NCBI GenBank assembly: GCA_031282925.1
Contig: JAITCT010000334.1
Span: forward strand, 1 to 7,994
Reading direction: 5' to 3'
DNA: 7,994 nt
Source: Dysgonamonadaceae bacterium
GTDB lineage: Bacteria; Bacteroidota; Bacteroidia; Bacteroidales; Azobacteroidaceae
Shown: positions 1 through 6,700 of the stretch, one piece after another
Position numbering within the stretch: position 1 is the stretch's first letter
How the letters are laid out: every line of letters starts with the position of its first letter
Position numbers and translations under genes: made by a program
Notes under the pieces: model-generated
Database searches by the model: none
What the model was told of the DNA's origin: nothing
What the model saw: only the letters and a program-made list of their open reading frames with translations

Positions 1-171
1 GCACAAAAATCCGTCGCTAAAGCAAAATTAGATGCAGAAAAAGCGGTAAACAAAGCCAAAGCGGAAGCACTGGCCGCAAAAAAGGCAAAATTAGCGGCAG
101 CGAAAAAGGTGGCGGAAACAGAGGCTGCCAACGAAGAAAATCCGCCTACGGAAACTCCTTCTGCAGAGTAA
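1..171 (+). CDS. rpsP: C-terminal tail of a Lys/Ala-rich protein, probably 30S ribosomal protein S16 (5' part outside window)
   Basis: An open frame runs from the left edge to a TAA at 169-171, giving 56 residues of a gene whose start is not in the window. The peptide is strongly helical and made mostly of Ala, Lys and Glu, with stretches such as AKAKLDAEKAVNKAKAEALA. It ends in an acidic, Pro/Thr-rich tail (NEENPPTETPSAE). Bacteroidota S16 proteins, as I remember them, carry a long C-terminal extension of just this style (LEAEKKVNEAKAEA-like) beyond the RNA-binding core, so S16 is my best guess. The diagnostic S16 core is not visible. The alternative is the tail of another Ala/Lys-rich ribosomal or coiled-coil protein. 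The gene converges on ispF. I see no convincing hairpin-plus-U-run terminator just after the stop. Coding status is fairly sure; identity is moderate. Confidence 0.55.
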   Translation, partial: AQKSVAKAKLDAEKAVNKAKAEALAAKKAKLAAAKKVAETEAANEENPPTETPSAE

Positions 172-208
172 AATATTTATTTTCCTTATCAGGTAAGATA
201 AATGAGGT

Positions 209-287
209 AATAAGGTTAAGGGAATATTATCATAATTCATTCTACCGAGGTTGTTTTGTTTGGTAAATCAGGTAAAAATAAGGTTTT
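209..287 (+). repeat. Repeat copy A of a ~75 bp family; left arm of an outer inverted repeat
   Basis: The stretch pairs as an imperfect inverted repeat with 722-799. Perfectly matching blocks include 22 nt at 266-287 against 722-743 and 14 nt at 247-260 against 749-762. It is also repeated in direct orientation at 819-888, where 230-245 equals 840-855. Its inner end can also fold locally: 276-287 (aaataaggtttt) is the exact reverse complement of 309-320, leaving a 21-nt loop. Confidence 0.85.
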
Positions 288-377
288 GACTGGACTGCAT
301 TTGTGCATAAAACCTTATTTCCACCCCAGTTGTTGCGATAAGATAGAACCCTGCGCAACAAAGGAAAATATAGCCCC

Positions 378-452
378 TGTGCCGAAGGCACAATATGTTG
401 GTAGAAATACAGGTTGCCACAACTCCCGCCGTCCCGTCAGGGACGGAATGTG
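378..452 (+). repeat. Left arm of an inner ~75 bp inverted repeat
   Basis: Read in reverse complement, 487-565 follows this stretch almost throughout. Shared blocks are a gtgcc...ggcac hairpin (379-391 here, loop gaa), then CAATAT, GGTAGAAA, and a perfect 28-nt block at 425-452 matching 487-514. That block contains its own palindrome, with arms ccgtccc and gggacgg. If transcribed in either direction, 378-565 could form one long hairpin with a central loop of 34 nt (453-486). Confidence 0.85.
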
Positions 453-486
453 AGTATGGAAGAGAAAATCGCACTGTTTCCGGTAA

Positions 487-565
487 CACATTCCGTCCCT
501 GACGGGACGGCGGGATGAATTGTGCGGGATATTTTTCTACCGGTATATTGTGCCTGACGGCACAA
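487..565 (-). repeat. Right arm of the inner ~75 bp inverted repeat
   Basis: This is the partner of 378-452. The first 28 nt (487-514) are its exact reverse complement. The distal end, 548-565, is itself a perfect hairpin: ttgtgcc, loop tgac, ggcacaa. The same loop sequence tgac sits in the centre of the ccgtccc/gggacgg palindrome at 494-511, so the arm is built from two self-complementary words sharing one loop. Confidence 0.85.
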
Positions 566-584
566 CGACCATGGATTAACAGTT

Positions 585-613
585 TCTTCGTGTCTTTGTG
601 CCTTCGTGTTTAC
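585..613 (+). repeat. Low-complexity 'cttcgtg' word repeat
   Basis: The heptamer cttcgtg occurs twice 16 bp apart (586-592 and 602-608), with tctttgtgc between them. The words resemble the gtgcattcgtggc motif of the tandem array at 7284-7640 in the other long gap. I recall such cttcgtg/ttcgtggc strings as common in Bacteroidota intergenic DNA. No function can be assigned. Confidence 0.45.
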
Positions 614-620
614 AAAAAGT

Positions 621-651
621 GCACCGTTGGTGCGAGGCTGTACCTCGCGCC
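621..651. repeat. Two overlapping, mutually exclusive hairpins
   Basis: gcacc-gtt-ggtgc (621-633) and ggtgcgagg-ctgta-cctcgcgcc (629-651, one G.T pair) share the ggtgc at 629-633. Only one of the two can form at a time in a transcript. No poly-U run follows either one. Confidence 0.7.
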
Positions 652-660
652 GTCTATTTT

Positions 661-677
661 GACAGGTTGAACCTGTC
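661..677. repeat. Short perfect hairpin
   Basis: Arms gacagg and cctgtc enclose the 5-nt loop ttgaa. It has the same plan as its neighbours at 632-648 and 685-711: an arm ending in agg, a 5-nt loop, then an arm beginning with cct. Confidence 0.7.
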
Positions 678-684
678 AGGATAA

Positions 685-711
685 TTGCGACAAGGTTCTA
701 CCTTGTCGCAA
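685..711. repeat. Perfect 11-bp hairpin
   Basis: ttgcgacaagg, loop ttcta, ccttgtcgcaa. It is followed by acaaaggg. A degraded version occurs at 331-356 (ttgcg ... cgcaa followed by caaagg). A strong stem without a T-tract on either side argues against a classical terminator. Confidence 0.8.
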
Positions 712-721
712 CAAAGGGTAT

Positions 722-799
722 AAAACCTTATTTTTACCTGATTCAAATAACAAAACAACCTCAGTAGAGCAGTGAATAATTAATATCCATGACCTTATT
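722..799 (-). repeat. Repeat copy C, inverted; right arm of the outer inverted repeat
   Basis: The reverse complement of this stretch aligns end to end with 209-287, from aataagg through gaggttgttttgtt to the aatcaggtaaaaataagg block. The middle (about 763-785) is more diverged. Together with copy A it brackets 288-721 like terminal inverted repeats of a small element. I could not identify a target-site duplication at 209 or 799. Confidence 0.8.
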
Positions 800-818
800 C
801 GTTTTCTTTTTAAGAGGG

Positions 819-888
819 AATAAGATCAAGGAAATATTGTCATAATTCATTCTACTGGTGAGGTTGTTTTGTGGTAAATCAGGTAAAA
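819..888 (+). repeat. Repeat copy B, direct relative to copy A
   Basis: It matches 209-277 with small indels. Identical blocks are 840-855 (with 230-245), 860-872 (with 247-259) and 872-888 (with 261-277). It stops matching after aggtaaaa, before the aaggtttt part that A and C share. It lies 34 bp downstream of the ispF stop codon, so it would form part of that transcript's 3' end. Confidence 0.8.
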
Positions 889-922
889 CGGAACTTAGCG
901 TGGAAGAATGACTTCGAGCCGC

Positions 923-1408
923 TTACATTTTCTTATAAATCAAAACAGTAGCATAAACGGCAATTCCTTCTTCCCGTCCCACATAACCCATTTTTTCAGA
1001 AGTAGTCGCCTTGATGGAAATATCATTTTCTCCGGCGCTTATAATATCCGATAAAACAGTTTTCATGCGGGGGATATACAACTCCAAACGGGGTTTTTCG
1101 ACACAGACGGTGATATCCGCATTACCGAAAACATAATCTTTGGCGCGAATTAAATCCATCGTTCGCCGCAATAAAATTTTACTGTCAATATTTTTAAATT
1201 CATTGCTTTCGTCGGGAAAATGAAAGCCGATATCCCTTAAATTCGCTGCGCCTAACAATGCATCGCAAAGGGCGTGAATCAAGGCATCAGCATCGGAATG
1301 ACCCTCCAAACCTTTGTCGCTCGGAATTTTTATCCCGCCTAACCACAACTCGCGTCCTGCCTGAAAACGGTGTACGTCGAAACCAAAACCAACACGTATG
1401 TTTTCCAT
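923..1408 (-). CDS. ispF: 2-C-methyl-D-erythritol 2,4-cyclodiphosphate synthase (IspF)
   Basis: IspF makes 2-C-methyl-D-erythritol 2,4-cyclodiphosphate and CMP from CDP-methylerythritol phosphate in the cytosolic MEP isoprenoid pathway; it is a homotrimeric zinc enzyme. The 161 residues are normal for the family. Visible landmarks are GFGFDVHRF (metal ligands Asp11 and His13), the signature EGHSDADALIHALCDALLGA with the third ligand His45, FPDE, and the C-terminal ATTSEKMGYVGREEGIA. I chose the ATG at 1406-1408, because a TTG at 1420 would add four residues inside the porV paralogue. The ATG overlaps that gene's stop by one base (TAATG), which suggests translational coupling and makes ispF the last gene of the porU-porV operon. 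From memory, the same neighbours occur in P. gingivalis. No key residue is missing. Confidence 0.97.
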   Translation of the reverse strand: MENIRVGFGFDVHRFQAGRELWLGGIKIPSDKGLEGHSDADALIHALCDALLGAANLRDIGFHFPDESNEFKNIDSKILLRRTMDLIRAKDYVFGNADITVCVEKPRLELYIPRMKTVLSDIISAGENDISIKATTSEKMGYVGREEGIAVYATVLIYKKM

Positions 1409-2559
1409 TATTTTATCCAATTTTTTAAACCGTCAATATCAAAACTAAGAGACAAGCGAAGTGTTTGATCCAGAGGATTGTGAGGAACTGTTGATATTAA
1501 ATAAGCGGCATCCAACTGAAATGCATTGAGTTTGAAACCAACACCTGTTGAAAAAAACTGCCGGTTCCCATTATCCGGATGTTCATAAAAATAACCTCCG
1601 CGAACAAAAAAACGATTATCGTATGCGTATTCCAACCCGAATGACAGGGAAATCCGCGCTTCTTCGAAAGATTTGAATATCCCCGACAGGGAAGAAATTG
1701 CATAATAGTCATGCAAAGCCTGCAGTTTCTCCTCTGTGCTCACAGCCCCCATATCGGGAGGCGCCGGAAACAGGTATTTATTCGCGTCTAAATTAAAAGA
1801 CAAGGTATTAGACTGCTTGTCCAGCGGGACAAGCAGCGAACCTCCGACCTTCAGGTTTGCAGGTAAAAAAGCCGTGCTGTTTCCTTTGTTGTATGAAATT
1901 TTCGAACCCATGTTTGAAATATTAAATCCCAAACCCAAAAGACATTCGCTCTCTCCCAGCATCAGGTAATTGTGGTAATAACCGGCTATGTCGGCCGAAA
2001 AAGCCGAAGCGGGGTTATATCCTTCCCCTATTTGCCCCGGATCGGAATAAAAATAACGGAAAGCAACCGCACCGGCGAATTTTTCCGATAATTTCAGGGA
2101 ATAACTCAAGTCTAACGAAACGTCATACGGACTGACGCCGTAGAACGCCGCTTCGCCGGGATGGCTGACGTCAATTTTCCCGGTTGAGAAATAATGCAAA
2201 GAAACACCTATCGCTTGCCGGTCGGAATCGCCTATTTTATAATATCCGGCAAGGTAAACCAAATCTATATCGTCGATTATTTTTTTCAACCACGGCGTGT
2301 AGGACAGACCAAATCCTCCTTTGCTATAGGCAAAAGCATATTTGGCCGGATTCCAGTATTGAGAAAAAACATCCGCTTCGGTGGCCGCGCCCACATCGCC
2401 CAAACTACTGCCTCTCGTATCTGGAGCAATCGTCAGAGAAGGCGCACCGTTAATCAAAGGATTGAAATAATCCTTTGAATCGTCGCCGTCCGCCGCCTGT
2501 GCAATGGATACAAAACCAATCCACAAAAAAGACGCCGCATAAAATTTAATTCTGTTCAT
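1408..2559 (-). CDS. porV: PorV-family T9SS outer membrane protein, second tandem paralogue
   Basis: This 383-residue protein has a signal peptide (about residues 1-22, ending SIAQA/A) and a repetitive beta-strand pattern typical of FadL-like outer-membrane barrels of the PorV/PorQ family. It shares with the adjacent PorV the blocks YWNPAKYAFA, SYTPWL/TYTPWL, VYLAGYYK, GDSDRQAI, FFVRGGYFYEHP and a C-terminus with NPLDQTLRLSL. By hand count 75 of 102 positions are identical over residues 29-130, without gaps. It is 12 residues shorter, mainly from a 9-residue shorter loop after FKSF. PorV proteins shuttle T9SS cargo between the SprA translocon and the PorU attachment complex. Whether this copy serves special cargo, is redundant, or replaces another barrel is unknown. 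It starts 13 bp after the first porV stop and its TAA overlaps the ispF ATG. The frame is intact, with no sign of decay. Confidence 0.9.
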   Translation of the reverse strand: MNRIKFYAASFLWIGFVSIAQAADGDDSKDYFNPLINGAPSLTIAPDTRGSSLGDVGAATEADVFSQYWNPAKYAFAYSKGGFGLSYTPWLKKIIDDIDLVYLAGYYKIGDSDRQAIGVSLHYFSTGKIDVSHPGEAAFYGVSPYDVSLDLSYSLKLSEKFAGAVAFRYFYSDPGQIGEGYNPASAFSADIAGYYHNYLMLGESECLLGLGFNISNMGSKISYNKGNSTAFLPANLKVGGSLLVPLDKQSNTLSFNLDANKYLFPAPPDMGAVSTEEKLQALHDYYAISSLSGIFKSFEEARISLSFGLEYAYDNRFFVRGGYFYEHPDNGNRQFFSTGVGFKLNAFQLDAAYLISTVPHNPLDQTLRLSLSFDIDGLKNWIK

Positions 2560-2572
2560 TGTGCCTGTTAAT

Positions 2573-3760
2573 TTATCGCATCAGGCTTCTCAAACCGTCC
2601 ATGTCGAAACACAGGGACAAACGAAGCGTCTGATCCAGCGGATTGGAGGGAACCGTAGAAATCAAATAAGAAACGTCAACCTGGAGTGAATTTAATTTAA
2701 AACCCGCGCCGACAGAAAAATACTGCAAGTTTCCTTTGTTCGGATGTTCGTAGAAGTATCCCCCGCGAACAAAAAATTTATTGTCATAAGCATATTCCGC
2801 ACCGAACGACCAGTTAATTTCATTAAATTCTTCCTGCGCACCGCCGGGGGCATCGTGAAAAGATTTGAATACGCCGGGCAACGGATTTGTATTGTAATAT
2901 TCCTGCAATGCGGCTGTCTGTTCCTCGGTATCCATGTTTCTCGTGTCGGGAGGCGTAGGAAACATGTATTTGTTCGCATCCAAAGTGAGCGACAGGGTGT
3001 TGTAATCGTCCATCGGGAAAAGCAAAGAACCTCCTATTCTCAAATTGGTCGGCAAAAAAGCATTGGTATTGCCTTTGTCGAAAGAAATTTTGGAGCCGAT
3101 ATTGGAAGCATTCAAACCAAGCCCCAGAAGACATTCACTGTTTCCAATCATCAAATAGTTGTTATAGTAAAAAGCCAGGTCGCCGGCCACTGCCGATCCG
3201 GGATAATAATCGTCTTCTCCCGTTAATCCGGACGTTCCCAAATCGGAATAAATAAAACGCAAGGCAACGCCGCCCGAGAGATTTTCCGTGAGTTTCAGTG
3301 AAAAACCGAGATCAACGGAAGCCTCATAAGGATTTGCTTCCCCAACATCTACGTTATAATAGTCCGTCAGCCTGATATTCCCGATAGAAAAATAACGCAA
3401 AGAGGCGCTGATTGCCTGCCTGTCGCTATCGCCCAACTTGTAATATCCGGCAAGATATACCAAATCCATGTCGTCCACTAATTTAGCCAGCCAGGGAGTA
3501 TAAGTCAAGCCTATTCCCGCTTTACTGAATGCAAAAGCATACTTGGCCGGATTCCAGTATTGGGAATAAATATCCGCTTCCGTAGCCACCCCAGCGTCGC
3601 CCATACCACTGCCTTTTGCGTCGGGAGCAATACCGAGCGAAGGAACGCCATGCGTCAACGGATTGAAATAGTCTTTGGGATTTTCGTCTTGCGCCTGTAC
3701 GGCAAATGGAGAAATACTAATCAGTAGAAAAAATGTTATAAAAATTTTTATTTTATTCAT
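2573..3760 (-). CDS. porV: T9SS outer membrane protein PorV (LptO), first tandem copy
   Basis: The product is a 395-residue outer-membrane beta-barrel, close to the usual PorV length of about 390. A signal peptide ends near residue 23 (AVQA/Q). The N-terminal part carries the family hallmark IAPDAKGSGMGDAGVATEAD followed by QYWNPAKYAFA and YTPWL, then alternating barrel strands up to LRLSLCFDMDGL. In characterised T9SS, PorV binds the C-terminal signal domain of cargo leaving the SprA channel, plugs the channel's side, and delivers cargo to PorU. It directly follows porU (38-bp gap) and precedes the shorter paralogue (13-bp gap), so all are probably one transcript. The sequence GMGDAGVATEAD is nearer the PorV consensus I remember than the SLGDVGAATEAD of the second copy, so I take this as the orthodox PorV. 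Two loops, residues 175-194 and 302-317, are longer than in the paralogue. Confidence 0.94.
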   Translation of the reverse strand: MNKIKIFITFFLLISISPFAVQAQDENPKDYFNPLTHGVPSLGIAPDAKGSGMGDAGVATEADIYSQYWNPAKYAFAFSKAGIGLTYTPWLAKLVDDMDLVYLAGYYKLGDSDRQAISASLRYFSIGNIRLTDYYNVDVGEANPYEASVDLGFSLKLTENLSGGVALRFIYSDLGTSGLTGEDDYYPGSAVAGDLAFYYNNYLMIGNSECLLGLGLNASNIGSKISFDKGNTNAFLPTNLRIGGSLLFPMDDYNTLSLTLDANKYMFPTPPDTRNMDTEEQTAALQEYYNTNPLPGVFKSFHDAPGGAQEEFNEINWSFGAEYAYDNKFFVRGGYFYEHPNKGNLQYFSVGAGFKLNSLQVDVSYLISTVPSNPLDQTLRLSLCFDMDGLRSLMR

Positions 3761-3798
3761 GTTTATTATTTGTTACAATAACTTTAAAATTAACTGTT

Positions 3799-6700
3799 TT
3801 ATTGTTCCAGGACAACAATTTTTTTCGCTTTTGTTACTTCCTTGCTGCTTTCCGTCCGCACGGTCGCCCAATAAATGTAAACGCCCGGCTGCACCCTGCT
3901 GCCTGCATTGTTGTGCAAATCCCAATCAACGGCACAAGCCGGAAAAGCGGAAGCGGAAACGGTTTTCTGCGAATGACTCCAGACGATACGCCCTGACAAA
4001 TCATAGACCCGTATATCTACAGTCAAAAGCGTTTCGGGAAGATTGTGGCTTAACACGAAAGTAGTTCCTGTTTTTGCAGGATTTTCGCTTGCCTGCAAAT
4101 CAAAAATAGCCGGTTTATAACCTTTTATTACGTTGAAATGCAGGGTATCAACCGTCAGATTATTCATAATATCCCAAACGGTGAAAGACAAAGTATGCTC
4201 TCCGGCCGGCAGTTCGGGAATCGAAAAACTGATAATCCAATCGTCTCCATCGGGTGTTAATTTAAACTCGGCATTGCCCTTGCTCCGGTAGTACGTCCAA
4301 GCCGGATTACCGTCAATACCAATTAAAATATCATGTCCCAATCCGCTTCCCGATATATTGATTCCGGTTTCGTCAAAAACGCGGGCGTGGAAATAAGGCG
4401 TTTCGTTCACATCATCTCCATCTTTGAAACCGGCTGTGTTAAGGTACATTTCCTTGATCTCCGGGCCTGTCTCGTCCGAAATCACATCGCTCGTTCCCGA
4501 AAAAATATACTTGTCGAAATATCCGAAAGCATCTTGTTTGAAGGCATCGGATGCGTAGAAATTCATCTTGCCGTTTTTAGTCGCATAAGAAGAAGGTTCA
4601 TCGGCCGCGTAAGAAATATCCAAAGGTACGGTGAAAGAAAATTGAAACGAACCGTTTTCCACATGCGATTCAGCCTGATGAACCATGTTCGGGTAGGAAT
4701 TAAAAGAAAAATAATCTCCGACCTCATTCTGGCGATAAGATTTCGTTTCTTGCTTACTGTCGAAAACAGAAACTCTTAATTCTCCCGAAAAACCATCCAT
4801 CTTCGCTCCGCTTTCATCCGTAATACTTCCCGATACGGTAACTTTTTCCAGGGCTTTGAAAGCAAATGTCATATCATTTGTTACCGCTTTTCCGTTGACA
4901 GTATCCACTTTTACTTTCATCTCCGGATAATTCAGTACCAGAGCGGGGTCGCCCAACAGCACATAGTTCAACTTATTTGTGCCGCTTAAATCATTTTTAC
5001 TCTTTCTCAGTACATCTCCCAAACGGAGGTGTTTCCCCGTTTCGTCAAGCGTAAACAGGTATCGTATCATCCTGTCATTAAGTTCAAAATTGGGCCGGGA
5101 ATCAACGACGCGGCTGGTTGTGTATAAAGCAATGGCGCCGCTTTTTTTATTCAAAAGGGCTTCTTCCCCCCCGGAAGCGCTTCCTCTGTCGAACCATCCG
5201 AAATCACAAGTGGCTGTTATCCAAACCGGTAAATTTTTAAAATTCATTTGCCGGACATCCAATATGTTCAACATATCTTCGGCCGACCAGGCCGTTATGC
5301 TTCCGTGCCCGGTGTAATTCACCAAAAAACAGCCTTCATTTAATGTGTTCAAAAACGACCTTTTGGCGTCGGGATAAGTTGTTTTTCCATTGACGCTAAC
5401 CGGTTGATAAGCGTCCATAAAATACTTATATAAAATATATTCCGGATATGTTTCATCCATATAGCCGGCCAGTTGATTGGCCTGGTCGGCATGAATGCAG
5501 AAAAGGCCGGTTGAGAAATCGTCCGTATTATCAGCCGTAAAAACAAGTTTGCTTTTCCAGTTGCCGCCTTGCGTATTATCCATATAAGAAATAACTTTGT
5601 TCACCACATCTTCGGCCTGGCTAACCGAACTTACCGGAAACCGGCCGATTCCCAGGCAAAGTTTTCCCGATAAAGCAGGTCCCGAATTATCCTCCAACAG
5701 CCCGAAATAATCGTCCGAACCATGCGAATCCGTTTCGTTGACCGATTCTTTCTCCTGATAGGTCAGCAAATAATATTTCGGGTCCAATTTCGACATACCG
5801 GAGGTGAAATGGCGGTTGTCGAATACGCCGTCGCCGAATAAAAGCAAATATTTCGGCTTATCCTGCTCGCCGGCAGCCCGGTCGTAAAACATTTTCATAA
5901 ACCGGCGGTAAGCCGTTGCATCGGGCGTACCGGAAGAAAATTCATTAAAAATCCGTGTTTCTTCAACAACTTCAACGTTCAGACCGGATTTCGTGCGGTG
6001 TTTTTCCGCTAAAATTCCGGCTTGTTGCAGATAAACGGCAGGTGATATGATAACCATATCCGTTTGAGGCAAGGCATGTAAATCCTGATTCGGGATTTTT
6101 CCACCGACAATTTGGGGAGAAGGAAATGTTTTGCCCGGATCAACCATCGCATATTCGCGCAAATTTGTGTTTTCCGCTTGCACGGCAAAACTCATTTGAT
6201 TTCCTTCCAAAGAAGTTTGCATCAATTGAACGTCATAGTTTCCCGTAACGTCCCAAACCAAACATGAAGCACCGGCATTATTTATGGTGTAACGAATATC
6301 TTTAGATATGCTTTCCGTGTTGCGGAAAAAAGTAAAAGGCGTGTTGTAGAATTGCAGGGAACGTTTCATAAATAACTCAATGAAATTCAGATATGCCTGC
6401 CCGGAACCGTCGTAAGTAACCGTCATTTTCACAGGGTTTGGATAGATTCCGTTTTCAGGCAGGTAATTGCCGGTCGCTTCCTTTAAATATGCTTTGAGGT
6501 AAGTATTCGAAACCGGCAGGGCGGGTATAAGTATAGTCGCCACGGCTTTATCCTCTATTGATAATGTTGCGGCAGCAATGTCTTTTGATGCGGCGGCAAA
6601 AGAGAACCGCACATTCAGGTCGGAAATAATTCCGGGAACGGAAAATGAAAGCTGTTGCCGGTTGGATTGATTGGCAAAACTTTCGCCGAACAACTCCCGG

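Larger units (their letters stand above)
172..922. other. 751-bp convergent intergenic region packed with inverted and direct repeats
   Basis: No supportable gene lies here. The gap sits between two convergent genes, the plus-strand gene ending at 171 and ispF ending at 923. It holds a ~75 bp repeat in three copies (209-287 and 819-888 direct, 722-799 inverted), a nested long inverted repeat (378-452 against 487-565) and a string of compact hairpins between 548 and 711. Small frames at 256-453 (+) and 268-489 (-) run straight through the palindromes and show no protein-like features. The region may act as a two-way transcription barrier between the converging genes, but that is inference. Confidence 0.85.

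Noticed and set aside
184..215. Terminator after the leftmost gene (ccttat ... ataagg)
   Set aside because: The arms are only 6 bp, AT-rich, separated by 20 nt and not followed by a T-run.
256..489. Small open frames on both strands (256-453 + and 268-489 -)
   Set aside because: They run through the inverted repeats, translate palindromic DNA, have no recognisable domain or signal peptide, and overlap each other on opposite strands.
1409..1420. TTG start for ispF at 1420
   Set aside because: It would add four residues inside the upstream gene. The ATG at 1408 gives the family's usual N-terminus and a clean TAATG junction.
2744..3226. 160-residue plus-strand frame antisense to porV, and other antisense frames within porU and the porV genes
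   Set aside because: They lie wholly inside well-supported genes on the opposite strand and show no domain features; they are by-products of the coding frame.
3761..3840. Possible promoter for the porV genes (TTG, about 20 nt, TAATTTTA on the minus strand spanning the porU end)
   Set aside because: The -7 element deviates from TAnnTTTG and the AT-rich 38-bp gap would give such matches by chance; co-transcription with porU is the simpler view.
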